DNA of 64,000 nucleotides from Welwitschia mirabilis. Its lineage: Eukaryota; Gnetophyta; Gnetopsida; Welwitschiales. The DNA lies in NCBI GenBank assembly GCA_051453625.1, contig JBOZIK010000001.1:175231212-175295211 (forward strand). Reading direction: 5' to 3'. A model generated the notes under the pieces. The model searched no databases, was not told the DNA's origin, and was given only the letters and a program-made list of their open reading frames with translations. Each line of letters begins with the position of its first letter. Positions within the stretch are counted from its first letter, which is position 1. Of this stretch, positions 23,723 through 36,112 are shown piece by piece. Made by a program: the position numbers and the translations under genes.

Positions 23723-25069
23723 TGTTAACATGCAAAAATTATCATCCAGACCAAGTTTATTTGATTAGTTTAGCTTAGTTGAAGACATTCAAATAGCCAT
23801 GTTATCATAAAATTATGTATTCATACTTTTTAAATAAAATTTCTAAAGGTATATACTTTTCCATGAAATTTTTAGTTAAAATGTTGTATTTTGAAAGACA
23901 TACTAAAAAATGAATATCATCTAGATAAAAAACACCAGTGATGTCATCAAGGTCACTAATACTACTAGTTTTTTAGAGTAAAATAGTTGAAAAGCTATAT
24001 TCTAGAATTATCATAAAAAAGTAATTAAGTTAAAGTTATACCCTTAACCAATTATTAAATAAAAATAATTGATATCTTCAATGGCATGTGGTAGTAACAT
24101 AGAAGATACATGATAGTAACATGTGGTAGTAACATGTGTGATTACATTGGATACATATGGTGATAGCACTAGTCAATAGAAGCATCAGGATTCAAAAGTC
24201 ATGTATTGGACTCATTATGATAATCCAATATAAGAATATGAAGGTTGTACTTAAGACTACATGATAAAAATTGTAATCCTTATCATAATTTTCTACCTAC
24301 CAGTATAAGATAAAGGCTCTCAATCACCTCTACCTCATATTCAACTATAAAAAGGTTTTGTATCTTTATTTATAAAAATATTTAATAAGTGAAAATAGTA
24401 TGACCTCTTAGAACATTAGGTATTAACATGGTATTCTAAGCTCATTCTTTGGGACTAATCTAGCTTCAAGGCTAGCTTTTAGGAGTTTACATTAGCTTTA
24501 CTTTTATCCTCTAATGTAATTTAATTCCTATTTTTAATAAAATAATAGTTATTTATTTTTATTTTTGAGTTGTAGTTAATCTTATAATTTTAATTAATCT
24601 TATAATTTTAATACTTAACTAAGACTATATTGTTAAGTTCTTTCATTATTAATTCAGGTTTTGAAGGTTACTTTTGACTGTAGTCATCTTATTTGATGAA
24701 CCTTGAGCATACTAGTTCTTATATTTTATGCTTACATTAGGCTATGAAATATTATAGGGATTGAGGAATTCATCAATACTAATGTCACTATGATTTGAGC
24801 CATAATAACTTAATAATTTAAATTGTATTTTAGGAAGTTGTGGGATGATATTGAAGTGAATGTTTTATTGTTGGAAAATTTAAGATAGATCTCTAGAGAT
24901 AGTTGATATTAATACTTCATGATCCGAATTTCAATCTCATCAAAAATTCATTTTTTTTTTGTTTTAAATTATTACATGTTTATAAAAGATTGTGTTATCT
25001 CTATTTAGTCCTATATTGATTTCTTCCTATGAAATGAATGAGATTGGGATCCTACTATAATGAGGATCT
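23723..25069 (+). repeat. Athila-like LTR
   Basis: Starts TGTTAACATGCAAAAATT after a polypurine tract. The same start occurs at 59,218 (plus strand) and 61,179 (minus strand). It contains TATAAAAAGG at 24,346-24,355, a GGCATGTGGTAGTAACAT repeat block near 24,085-24,140, and a right end shared with 18,858-19,020. The right border is uncertain by about 15 bases. Confidence 0.7.
24346..24355 (+). promoter_or_regulatory. TATA box in Athila-like LTR
   Basis: TATAAAAAGG, intact, in the middle of the LTR. The homologous LTR at 59,218 has TATAAAAGG at 59,832-59,840. Confidence 0.55.
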
Positions 25070-25129
25070 TAGTTTTATAAATTATGAAAACCAAACATAA
25101 AATAAAATGCCTTTATACTAATCAGAAAT

Positions 25130-25900
25130 AATTTGTAGAGATGACGTTTAGGACAAGTTTCTTAAACTTAGAAATACATGAAGCTTATAATTTCTTAGAA
25201 ACTATTTTTAAGAGTTCTGAAAATTGGAAAAAGGCTCATGCACAATCTAGATTACATCATTCTATTGACGTAATGAGTATCTTTAGGCTTCCTAACAACA
25301 CTAATGTTTACAAATAATTAGATGAATCTTTTAGGAAGCTTGAATTTCTTAGGAACCCATCTAAGCCTATTATTCCTTAAAATAGTTATTTTATTTATCA
25401 TATAGATACTCATAAGACCTCAAAATGTTCTTCCATCTTCATGTTTTAAGATGTTGTAAAGAAGCAAGTGAACATGGTAGAATAATAACAGAAAAACTAG
25501 AAAGTGAATAACCCTTACTTCAATACTTATAATCCTAGATGATGGAATATCATGAACTTTTTATGAACACACGACAATGATAACCAAGCATCTATAATTC
25601 AACCTTGAAATTAATGTTCCTATTTACTGTCTTACAATTATTAAACTTCATCTTCTAAAAATTGACCTTCTTTGTCACATTATTTAAAAGATACCCTTAA
25701 GAAATTTGTAGAAGCTCAAATCTAAATCAATAATAATCAATACCAATTTAACTAGCACAAATCTTTAACACTACAGAGAATAGAATAAAATGTCTAAAAA
25801 TTAAAACAAATATTACATCTTTTTATTTCTCAAACATTGTAAGAAAGGAAACCTTCTAACATCTCCCAAACCAAACCTAAGTAGTTGTAATATGATTGAT
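25130..25900 (+). pseudogene. Athila-like gag core pseudogene
   Basis: Readable gag segments in order: FLNLEIHEAYNFLETIF, SSENWKKAHAQSRLHHS, VMSIFRLPNNTN with LDESFRKLEFLRNP, a CSSIFMF-DVVKKQVNMVE segment, and NPYFNTYNPR, which resembles the Y-x-N-x-YNPGW segment of Athila gag. Next comes an EAQ-x-INNNQYQFN segment. Stops occur at CAA/CAG positions. The homologous gag at 31,775-31,991 and 39,583 onward is split by another element. Confidence 0.75.
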
Positions 25901-25999
25901 GGAGAAGAGGATACATACATAGAAGGAAATCAAGGTCATACATCTAAAGAGTAAAAAGGAAATCATATAAGATTTAGAGAAAATCCCATCATAAGAAGT

Positions 26000-26957
26000 T
26001 GAAATAACTAAAAAACCAAATTAGAATAAGAAAGTGGAAAAGGAATAAGAACCACATATTTATTCATATAGAGAACCAACACATTTTCCTTAATAACAAA
26101 AGAAAGATCACATAGAGAATAAGTAATAAGAAGCTATAAATTAACATTTCCCCTTTGGAAGTTATTGATAAATTCTACTCTTATGCTAAATTTTTAAGAG
26201 ACTTATGCATGAGAAGGATGAACATTAAGTGTAGAGCTTTTTTAGCCAAAAAAAAAAAAAAAAAATATGTACCATTTTTTAAAATTAAATCACTTTAAAG
26301 TAAAAAGATCTTGCATGTTCAACAATTATAATCATGATTATAGAGAAAAATATTAAGCAAACTATGCTAGATTTGGAAGATAGTGTTAATCTTTTACCTT
26401 ATTGTATCTATAAGGATCTTGGTTGAGATGGCTTAAAGAGTACTAAACTTCAACTATAACTAGCTAATAATTCTATTAAGTCATCTATAGGGATTATAAA
26501 AGATGTTTTAATATAATTAGAAATTTGCTATTTTTCCATGAACTTTGTTGTTTTAGTGATAAAAATATCAACTAATCACACAATTTCTATAATTATTGAT
26601 AAGCCCTTTCCTACAAATTCTAATGCATTGATCAATTGTAAAAATGGTCTTATGAAAATATCTTTTGAGAACTTGGGTGTTACACTTATTATTTTTTACA
26701 CAATAAGACTTTTTTTGAGTAATAATTATTTGAATCATGTTAATATGTTAGGAAGTAAACTTCTTCCTATTAAATTACCTCTTTCTAATCAAAACATATT
26801 TTCTTTACTTTTATCTTTGGAGCATGATTTAATAATTAATTTCAATGATAAGTCTTCTATTAAGTTAAAACTACTTTTAAGTAATCTTAAACATTCCTTT
26901 TTAGTTGATAATCCAAATTTTCTAGTAGTGCTTAGCTCAAAATTATTTCAATCTTAA
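26000..26957 (+). pseudogene. Athila-like gag C-terminus and protease pseudogene
   Basis: The gag end is recognisable near 26,185-26,245 (SYAKFLRDLCMRRMNIKCRAFLA-like, over a frame change). The protease active site reads D-L-E-D-S at 26,370-26,384 where D-L-G-A-S is expected, followed by VNLLPYCIYKDLG. The C-terminal part is open at 26,538-26,957 with SIIIDKPFPT (family IIIGRPF) and NGLMKISFENL. This is the usual Athila gag-protease junction. No RT follows. Confidence 0.75.
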
Positions 26958-28899
26958 GAAAATGTTCTACTTGGTTCATAGAGAAAGCACAAACAAGCTT
27001 TAGAATGAACCATTTCTAATTTTAAATGTATAGATCTTGATATTTTCATGATTCTATTTACCTTAATAAAAGTATCTAATCAATCCTCAATCCTAAAATT
27101 TTGGATTCTTGTGATAAGACCTATATCTATAACTATTCTATGTGTAAGATACATTTTAATAATTACCTTTACATTTCCAAAAGTATTTAACTAAGATAAC
27201 ATAAGGAATATTATTTTAAAAAAGATGTGTTCTTGTTTCATAATGCTAAAATGCAATGATTTTTTAACACATTTATTTTAATATTATCAAGTTCATACTC
27301 CATTAAACATGAGTCACCTCATGGTGTACTTTTCATAGAAAAATCTAAAAAACATACCATTTTATAATTACTAATCAATAATCCATTATGCCTAATTGAT
27401 CATTTATCTTATTATGAATTTATTAGAATCAATGATCTTATTTGCTAGATTTTTTTTAAAAATTCAATAATTAGGTGTTCTTTTTCTTTTCAAAGTTTTG
27501 ATAGAGATTTTGTAAATTCTTGCTATTTAAGAGAAATGCATCCTTATTTTTAAGTTCTTCGTTAAATTTTGCAATCATTTGAGCTCTCTAATATGGTTAA
27601 TATCAGGGTAAAAATTGATTTTTTCTACTTTCATAATATGATTTTATTTTAAGCTATTTAATCAGATGAGATTGTTTCTCAATTATCCTAATAAACCAAT
27701 GAATCTTTTATTTACTTATTTGGGGGAAAAAAGTAAAGGAAATACAATAAAAGATCTTAAAGTTCTTAAATCCATCTTAATTTTAAGATTCTTTTTTTTG
27801 GATTTAGTTAGCTACACTAGGACTACAAATGCCTTCTAATAACATAGCTTTGATGATTCATTTATGGGATGTGCAACTACATCAATGCTATAGATGCTTG
27901 TTGGTAATGAAAAACTCAATGCTTCATATTAAATATGTCAAAAAGATGTGATATAAAACTGAATACTCAATATGGTTAAATTCTTGAAATAGCCTCTTAT
28001 GGAGGTTGAAGGGAATTAAAAGAAATTAAAGTGAAATTAGAGAAATATTTTAATATGTNNNNNNNNNNNNNNNNNNNNNTTATCAAGACTTTTCTTCATC
28101 TTTGAAATAGATTCATTCTAATAAAAATAAAAAATATACCATTATCTTTTATTTCATAAGTCTTTTTTATCCATATGTAGGATGCATGATAGGTTCATCA
28201 TTCCATTTTCATCCATTCTATTCCCATTTACATTCACCATTTTGAGCCATACAATGCCATACTTTCCTCTAGGGAAAAGCACATTAGAAAGAATCTTGTG
28301 ATATAACCCATAACTTAATCCATGAAAACTAATATTCTTTATCAATGAAGTTCAAAAATATAATAGCTATAATTTTATCATATTTCTATACAAACCTATC
28401 TTTAGAATATCTAATGCATTTTAATGTTACTTTTTTTGTGACCTTTGTAATCTAGCTTTTTTACTTCTATAATCTCATGTCTTTCTATGTAAGAGAACTA
28501 CTTTACTTTTTACCTTAACTAATGCCATCATCTAGATTAGTGTTTCACATCTTTGCCTCTTTCCATCATGTCTATTTAGTTTTATCTATCATTTTATCTT
28601 GTTCATAAGAAGATTATGATTATAGAAACTATCTATATTCTATTTCTTTCCAACTTTACTTTCATTTTTATCTACTAACTCCATATTACTCATGTCTATC
28701 TTCCTCCTTCTCCTCCCTTACCCTTGTTTCAATATTTCCATCTTTATTTTCTTCATTGTTATAGTTGCAAGATATCATGAGTGGAAGATAAGGATCCTTT
28801 AATGAAGAGGAATTATTCTCCTAATTTCTTTGTATTTATGCATCTTACTATTTGGAAAAAATTAAATCTCATTATAACATCAAAACATTAGTGATCAGT
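26958..28899 (+). other. Athila-like 3' internal region, noncoding
   Basis: Begins with a RKHKQA segment (about 26,975) resembling the Athila protease-RT linker, then shows no RT. The duplicated motif stands at 27,808-27,844 and 27,874-27,910. T/C-rich noncoding sequence follows, as in the other copies. A 21-N gap lies at 28,059-28,079. Confidence 0.5.
28059..28079. other. Assembly gap, 21 N
   Basis: Short gap inside the noncoding 3' region. Confidence 0.95.
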
Positions 28900-30040
28900 T
28901 TAAGTGATTAAGGCCAAATTAGCATAATCAAGTTTTAACTTTTATAATTTTAGTGTTTTATTTGTTAAAGTCATATAAACCTAATATTATATGTTCATTG
29001 TTAAATTTCTTAAGCCTTTAATAAGATGCATAAGTAACATTAGTTATTTTTTAGATCCATAATTTATTTCTATGTTATGAAGTATATGGTAGATTATAAT
29101 ATCATTAAGCTATTTGTGGATTAGTCTAATATTGTTAAAAATTATGCAAATTTCAAAATCCTAATACAAATCCTAATTTTTGATCTATATAAAGATATAT
29201 TGGTCTTAATTTTAAGGTTGTTAAACATTTATATAATTTTCAAAATTATTGAGAAGAACATTTAGATATCATTTTTCTAATATTTTCATTAGAAACAATC
29301 TATCACTTATGGATAGCTTGACATTTCAAGTACTAATTTAAATCTTTGTTTCATGCAGATGTTGTTATATTATATCATAAAGACAAAATTTAATTAATAT
29401 AGTTTTGTGATTTCAAGTATGCGTGTTTTTTATACTTGTAATATTTAATGTGGATTAAAACATGTTAAGCCTTTTATATTTTTAAGTAATTCTCTATATG
29501 TTAATCTTAAAGTATAGTGGTTATTAGTTAATTTTATTTGGAAGTGTTTTCTTACTTTTTATGGTTTTAAAATGGGCTATGAGAGCTAAGGTAAACTAGA
29601 GTCTTCACCACCACTTATATGATGAATGAGATTATGTCATTATGCTTGAGTTTTAATAAATGCTTAACATGACTTTTTTGAAATGATTATAAAAGAAGTA
29701 TATTTTCATTGAAATTCTTATCATTACTATTATTATCATATTATATGCTAAGGGATATGCCTTATTCCTAACTCAATTTTCTAGTTGACAACACTCTTTC
29801 TTTTTTATGATCTCTAATATTCAGTCACTCTGTGATGGTTACAGAATTAGCTTTATACAAGATTTATTATTTTAACTACTACAAATTATGCTTGAAAAGA
29901 ATTACATTAAGGCTATACTTCAAATAAAAGTCCTAGAAATATTAGTAAAAGTTAAGTTTTTATTTCATCAGGATTTATATCTTAACATAATATTTGGAAT
30001 TCATAATAATTATAGTATTATAAAGCTTACAACTAATCCA
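28900..30040 (+). repeat. Athila-like LTR, left border unclear
   Basis: The right half shares the TTATATGATGAATGAGATTA segment (29,617 on) with the LTRs near 54,731 and 60,240, and it ends in TCCA twelve bases before a decayed tRNA-Asp primer site. No TGTTAACATG start could be found, so the left border is only a guess and the U3 part may be replaced. Confidence 0.5.
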
Positions 30041-30051
30041 TAGTAATGTTT

Positions 30052-30069
30052 TGGTAGTGTTTCCAAGGA
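30052..30069 (+). other. Decayed tRNA-Asp primer-binding site (Athila-like)
   Basis: TGGTAGTGTTTCCAAGGA matches the Athila primer site TGGCGCCGTTGCCGGGGA, complementary to the tRNA-Asp 3' end, at 11 of 18 positions. The following ATAATGATATGGTAGCT block is the one seen after the other Athila LTRs. Confidence 0.6.
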
Positions 30070-31774
30070 TAATGATATGGTAGCTACACTGAGGCATGCA
30101 TGAACATTTTCCTTTTTTCTCATTTATGTTTTTTCTCTTTTTCTTTTATTTTTCATTATCATACATATTTTTGAGTTACCTTTTTTATTTTCTTTTTCCA
30201 ATGAATGATAGTAGCCTTTTCTAATTAAATCAAACTAATTATTTTTCTTTTTCTTTTTATATTAGTCCATTTCTAGTAATATTTTTATTTTTATTTATTT
30301 TTCACTTTCTTACAATTTACATTATTTCATTTTTATTGCCCTTTATATTTCTATAATTTAAATTTAAATTTTTTTTTTTTTTTGGTTATAGTGATCCATT
30401 TTTGGTGCCTTTTAATTTTTATTTATTTATTTTTTATAATTTTATTTTTATATTAATCCATTTTCTATGCTATTTTTCTTTATTTTTAGTGTTTCTTTCT
30501 TTTGGTTGTTGCAATTTATTTTAAGCTTTCTTTCCTATTAAAATTTCTATATCAAGTTTTCTATCTAAAGATAAATGGTTTTTGTAGGATTTTTGAAGAG
30601 AAGAATTATTTTTATTTTTCTTTTTATTTCTTTCCATCTTTTCCTTCATCTACCTCCATCCCCTTCCCCCTTTTCATATATCTTGAAGACATCAAAGAAA
30701 AATATTCTTGTAGGATTCTTTTTCTTATTCTAGATTTTTAATTTAATACCTGCATTTGTAAATCTAGGAGTTATATTATTTCCATTTTCATTATTTTCTA
30801 CATTACATTATATTTTAGGGTTTTTACTTTCTGACCTCATTCATCATTTATTTTGTTACATTTTTTCCTCTACTAGTAAATTCATTGTTACATCATAATT
30901 GAGTATTACATTCTATCATTTTCTTATCTCTTTTCATACTAAATTGATACTGCCACGTCTCTCACTAGTGCCACCATCCATTTCTTGAATTTCATCTTTA
31001 TCTTTCATTGGTATTCTTTTAAGAACCTACTAAACATTTTGCTAGCTTATTTAGCCTTAAAAATTATAAAACTATTTGAATTAGCAACATACATCTAATG
31101 GATAATTTTACCATACTAGCTTAAACCCTTGCATGAATCCAAAGTTAGATCATGAGGGTAGGATATTCACTAGAAGCTGTTCTTGAGAAAGATGTAATTA
31201 GAATAACATGAACCAGTAATACTAGTTCCATTCGTAATCCAACTTTTCTAAAAGTAAGTTTAAAACATAATAATCTAGGTATACCTAAAATATTACCTTT
31301 AATCCTAATTTTTAGGAACTTATCATGCATTATTCAACCTCCAAATACTCATAAAGTATACTTTAAATCTATTATGATTTATCTTCTAATATACTTTTAT
31401 GGTTTGAAGTCTGAAAATTTCTACTTGTATCGAAAGAAGTTTAAATGCATTATCCCCAAAATCCCTTAGAAGCCCAATACTTTAAACACCTCTAGATTAA
31501 CTCTCTTTCCTTTTTTTTCTTAAAGGAAGTATGCTTAGATCCATTTTCTTTACCACTTAAATGGACCTTAATTGAGATATTACAAAATTCTTTTTAAGTT
31601 ATAAAACAAATGCTCTTATGAGGGGAATCATGAATTTATAATAGAAATACTATGAAACATTTTTTAAACCATAGAAATATTAAATAAAAAGACTATAAAA
31701 CATTTTCTCAAATCTTATAAACATTTAAAGAATTACTCCTTAAATGTCTCCTACATGGCTTCAAATAAGGTAGA
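30070..31774 (+). other. Athila-like 5' leader and decayed gag N-terminus
   Basis: Very T-rich leader with about three imperfect copies of a TTTATATTAGTCCATTTCTAG-type block between 30,250 and 30,480, corresponding to repeats in the leaders at 19,021 and 55,080. From about 31,300 the sequence becomes more gag-like but too broken to read. No independent gene is seen. Confidence 0.45.
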
Positions 31775-31991
31775 ATTAGAACTTTTTTATACAAAGGAAT
31801 ATATTCTAATCATAGACAACTTATTGAAATAATATGTAAAGGAATCTTTCTAGACTTAATAACTAATGAATCCTAGGATTACTTAGAAATTATTTTTAAG
31901 AGCTATACAAATTAAAAGAATCCAAATAACCCATCAAGTTCACATCATGCTATTAAGACAACAAGTGTATTTAGGCTTCTTAATAACATTG
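31775..31991 (+). pseudogene. Athila-like gag, part left of a nested insertion
   Basis: Reads QLIEIICKGIFLDL, DYLEIIFKSYTN, NPSSSHHAIKTTSVFRLLNN and stops at 31,991. It aligns with the gag at 25,130-25,330. The gag homology picks up again at 39,583, in register, on the other side of the 31,992-39,582 element, which shows that this gag was the insertion target. Confidence 0.75.
31987..31991 (+). repeat. Target-site duplication, left (CATTG)
   Basis: The five bases CATTG directly before the LTR start are repeated exactly after the 3' LTR (39,583-39,587), as expected for Ty3/gypsy integration. Confidence 0.85.
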
Positions 31992-33057
31992 TGTTGTACT
32001 ACCAATTTATGGTTATTTGATGGAGTTTTATGAGTTGTTTTGTAGGACTTTTATATAGGTTTGGATGCAATTCTGAGGATTTTGGATATACAAGAGGAAA
32101 TATTAGAAAAATGTGATTCTTATCCAAATTTGATGCATTGAAGGCACATTCTGATGCACAAAGCTTTGAAAAAGATTCATGACAAAAATGCATAGTTCTC
32201 TTTAAAGAAATAATATAATAAAATCATCCTCCCTTTGTTATTTCCACAACAAGCAGGATGATGACTACTGATGTGGACTACTGAATCATCATTTTGAGAA
32301 TATTTTATAATGCACTATGATTTATGGTGTTATCTGGATGACATCCCAAATGATACTAACATGTAATTGACTCTGATAATAACCCATGACCATTTCATTT
32401 ATTTCAGAGTTGTAAATGAATGTGTCTTTATGCAAATACCATTTGTCCTTTTCTGCTGTATTTTATTATAAATAAGTTCTCTTTTAACTCTTCTTCTGAT
32501 CTTCATTGCACCAAAAATTCTCGTGATAGAAGAGCAAAGGGGAAGAGATACATCTATGTGTGTTACAGAAAGATGTGCACTTGGTGGAGGACTATGTATC
32601 CTTTATTAAGACCTGACTATTTTGTAATCTAGATGTTATTACTCTTTTAATATAAAACTTGGTTTTCTTTTTATGTTTTTATCTTAGGTTTTTTGATTAC
32701 CCTTATGGTTTATGATTGCCCTTGACCTGGTGATAATTTCTTGGATGACATAGATCATCAAGGATAACATTTGTTAAGGCTAAAAGCAAGTAGAGTTAGG
32801 GTTATTTTTGCATTACATGTTAGTTTAGATTACATCTTGCATTGTATCTTTATCTCCTTGAATTATTCTTTATTTTTGGTTTCTAGTATTATTTTGCAAA
32901 GCAACCTAAGTCTCATCTCATAGATTTTAATGAGATATGAAATTTTGAGTCTACTCCCACTCATACTAGTATGATGTATTGTGTAAGATATCTATTTTGG
33001 TTATAAATGATAGGATATCTTTGAATGTAAAAACTTGCATAAATACACATCACAACA
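31992..33057 (+). repeat. 5' LTR of nested Ty3/gypsy element
   Basis: Starts TGTTGTACTACC, ends CACAACA, 1,066 bp. It aligns along its whole length with 38,531-39,582. It contains TATAAATA at 32,467-32,474 and one copy of the TCATCC...GGATGA motif. Borders are fixed by the target duplication and by the primer site that follows. Confidence 0.9.
32467..32474 (+). promoter_or_regulatory. Candidate TATA box in nested element 5' LTR
   Basis: TATAAATA; the equivalent stretch in the 3' LTR is TTTAAATA. The position, mid-LTR, suits a U3 promoter. Confidence 0.45.
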
Positions 33058-33060
33058 AAT

Positions 33061-33078
33061 TAGCACCATTACTGGGGA
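33061..33078 (+). other. tRNA-Asp primer-binding site
   Basis: TAGCACCATTACTGGGGA matches TGGCGCCGTTGCCGGGGA (complement of the plant tRNA-Asp 3' end) at 13 of 18 positions. All five changes are G-to-A (four) or C-to-T (one). It begins three bases after the LTR. Confidence 0.85.
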
Positions 33079-33770
33079 AGCCTGTTAAGGAGTATAGGAA
33101 TTCTCATCATTTGGATGAGTATATTAGATCTTTATTTTGTTATTTATCTATACAGGATTGCATTTTATTAGGAGCTATAGGTTTTTAATATGCAGTATTT
33201 AAGTTTTAGTTTTTTAGATTTGGTTTCCTATAGAAAAAGAGTGGTCATTCCCTTTATCCTTTCCACAAAAGTCAGGATGACATTTAATATTTTTACCTCT
33301 ATTTTATTTTTAGTTTTTAATTTTTTTAAAATAAATTAATTACTATTATCTCCTATGATGTCTAGACGACTAGATGAATGACAAGCCTATTTTCTATGTT
33401 TTCTTCTTTCTATTTTTAAGTTTGGTTCTATCGTTGTTTTTCTGATTCCTCTGTGTGTCATCCCTTCTATTGTCCCCATAACAAACAGGATGACAGTCTA
33501 CTATTTTTGATTTTGTTTTCTATTTTTTTACTATTTGTAGGATGCTGTGATATAATCAACATAGAGAAGAAATATATAAGAAAAAATCTACTAATAGAAA
33601 ATATTATCAAAGAAGGACTAGTGGATATAGAAAATAAATCAGAAAAGCAATCTCCAGGTGCACTTAAAACTCCTTTCAAATTTATTTTTTCTGAGTCAGA
33701 CTTTTTTAACAAAAATCCTATTGAAGTAGAGAATCAATTTAGAATGTCAAGTGCCTCCCGTAAGTAAAAT
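33079..33770 (+). other. 5' leader of nested Ty3/gypsy element
   Basis: Mostly noncoding, with two copies of the inverted-repeat motif (33,244-33,282 and 33,456-33,496). An open stretch at 33,453-33,767 overlaps the second copy and may include the start of gag. Confidence 0.5.
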
Positions 33771-35133
33771 TAAGTCTTAGGATCTTCTACCCCAAATGCA
33801 AACCTTACCTTAAAGGAATTATTAGAAAATAAGAAAAGAGAAATTCAAATAATTTTTGATCTATCCTCAGGAGATGATGTTGAACTTAAAAATTTACCTT
33901 CCTACTCATCTTTTAGTGGAGAAGATAATGAGGATTTTCTTCAACACATTGAAGAAATTGAACAACTTATCCTCACCTTGGGAAATGAGAAGAAAAGATA
34001 ATGGATAGAACGTATATGGTAATATTTCCCATGACATTAAAGGGTAGGGCAAAAGTTTGACTAAAAACTATACCCCACAAAATCTTAAAAACATGGGATC
34101 ACGTATAGAAAACCTTTGTAAAGAGATTCATGAGTGAAAAAACCATGAGAAAAAGAAAAAAAAGGTAATAAACTTCTAATAAAAACCAAATGAAGATTAT
34201 GCCTCTACTTATGAATGTTTCTCTATAGTAGTCCACTCTAATCTAGTAGATGCCTTTTCAAGAGTATAACATCTAAAACATTTTTATATTGGATTGACTT
34301 CCCATATGAGATAACTTGTATATTTTTCTTGCAATGGAAATCTCATGAACCTTACATTAGAATATGCCTAGATAAAATTAGAAGAACTTGTGGAAGTTAG
34401 TTAAACTTGGTTAACTCCTAAAGAAAATCAAATAATAGGTTAACTCATTAAAGAATTAAAAAAGGTGAAACAATAAAAAGAGGTAGAATCAAATCCTATA
34501 AATCCCATAAAATATTTTATAACAATCTGGAGAAGTATGCAAAAATGTTCTTAGATGCTAAAACCGCAACTAAAGGAAATGTTGTGCAAACCTATGACTT
34601 ATGTGAAGACAATTATCATATCACTAAAAAATATCCTCTTTTGCTAACATATAAAGAAAGAATTTGAGAAGAAGTTTGTTTTTTCAACAAACCATCTTAA
34701 AACTTCCATCAAATAAACAAATATTGAACACTCATTTTCAAAACAATCCTCTAGTTTTAGAAACTGATTTGAAAACATAAATTACCCATTAAGTTCATCC
34801 AACTACCAACATTTAAATGATTTAGTCACAAATATTATCAATAAAATAAGAAGATCAAGAGAAGAAACAAATGCTAAATTTGAGAAACAAAATAACAACA
34901 TGAAAAACATAATAAACATTCTTTAACAAATAATGCTAGCAAACCAAACACATCAAGGAACTTTAGCAATACAAACTTTATCAAATCCAAATGAATTAAG
35001 AAAAGATTATAAGATTGTGATAAGAAGTGGACAAGAAATAAACCCTCCTCCATGTGAACCTTTAACCTTCCAAAATAATTTTAGAGATGATAAAGAGGAA
35101 GAGGAAGAGGACATTGAAATATTAGAAGATTAA
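33771..35133 (+). pseudogene. gag pseudogene of nested Ty3/gypsy element
   Basis: Gag-like wording: FSGEDNEDFLQHIEEIEQL near 33,905-33,970, a nucleic-acid-binding CCHC knuckle at 34,593-34,634 in which the first and last Cys are now Tyr (TGT to TAT) while the second Cys and His remain (YDLCEDNYHITKKY), and an open acidic end at 34,933-35,133 with YKIVIRSGQEINPP, resembling the LRSGK-x-I/L segment before protease in the Athila clade. Many stops are present. It would have formed the particle shell. Confidence 0.7.
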
Positions 35134-35349
35134 AATCTCCCTTCTTTTAGCAAAAAGAAAAATAAAAATACTTTTCAAGAAATCACCCCTTGATGGATAG
35201 GCTTAACAACAATTTAACTTTTAATGATCATTTAAAAGCCTTGATGAAAAATGTGAGCATAAACTTATCCTTTTAAAAAGTTTTACAGGAAGACCTAGGG
35301 CACTTAAAATTATGGAAAGACCTACTAAGAAGAAAATATAAATGAGTCA

Positions 35350-35484
35350 CTCAAATTTAAAGATCTAGAAGTAGCAACAGTGAATTACTTTGGAGGAAAC
35401 AAAAAGATTAGAAAAGATTTAATAGACATTGGAGTGAGTATTAACATTATGCCACTTCACATTTATAAGAAACTTGATTTAGAG
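35350..35484 (+). pseudogene. Protease fragment of nested Ty3/gypsy element
   Basis: The active-site segment D-I-G-V-S at 35,425-35,439 is followed by INIMPLHIYKKLDLE, matching D-L-G-A-S and the MPLS-Y-KLGL segment of Athila/Tat-clade proteases. It is cut off by the gap at 35,485. Confidence 0.8.
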
Positions 35485-35647
35485 NNNNNNNNNNNNNNNN
35501 NNNNNNNNNNNNNNNNNNNNNNNNNNNNNNNNNNNNNNNNNNNNNNNNNNNNNNNNNNNNNNNNNNNNNNNNNNNNNNNNNNNNNNNNNNNNNNNNNNNN
35601 NNNNNNNNNNNNNNNNNNNNNNNNNNNNNNNNNNNNNNNNNNNNNNN
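35485..35647. other. Assembly gap, 163 N
   Basis: Gap inside protease; what lies between protease and the next readable sequence is unknown, and no RT or integrase is found afterwards. Confidence 0.95.
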
Positions 35648-36112
35648 AGGTAGAATCTTTTATGCAATAGCTCACTGCATCATTCATATAAAAGCAAGAA
35701 ATATCTACATGATAAGAAAATGAACTTTAATGCATATAAGAAATATCTCCATGATAAGAAAATGAACTTTGAAGATAACATCAAACCCACTTTATTTTTA
35801 CAACATCACCCACTTAAAGAAAGAGATATAAAAACAAATGAGTATGTGCTTTCTGATGATCAATGTAAAATTAAGGAAATCATTAATACATCCAACTGTG
35901 AGAGTAAGAAAAAACCTTTAGTATGTAACGAAGTCAAATTTCTAGATTTACACCTTGAGGGAGATTGTCCATTACATGAACCAATTAAAAACTATAACTT
36001 GAATTTAAATGAAAAAATATTTTTAATGGACTTAAAGATAATTTTCTTTATAATAAAACTTTTGAATTCCATAAAAATCTTTTATCAAAGTTACCATTTC
36101 TCTTCCCTTTAA
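35648..36112 (+). pseudogene. Unrecognised open stretch in nested element
   Basis: A 130-residue open stretch (35,720-36,112) with a hydrophilic body (FLQHHPLKERDIKTNEY, CNEVKFLDLHLEGDCPLHEP) and a hydrophobic end. It does not match RT, RNase H or integrase. A 42-bp tandem duplication (35,696-35,737 and 35,738-35,771) overlaps its start. It may belong to the element's own 3' ORF. Confidence 0.35.

Noticed and set aside
28154-28345. 63-residue minus-strand open stretch
   Set aside because: Short, next to a gap, within Athila 3' noncoding sequence, and not conserved in the other Athila copies.
32420-32632. 70-residue open stretch, with a similar one at 38,961-39,191
   Set aside because: Both lie at the same place in the two LTRs of one element, so their similarity comes from LTR duplication, not from coding constraint.
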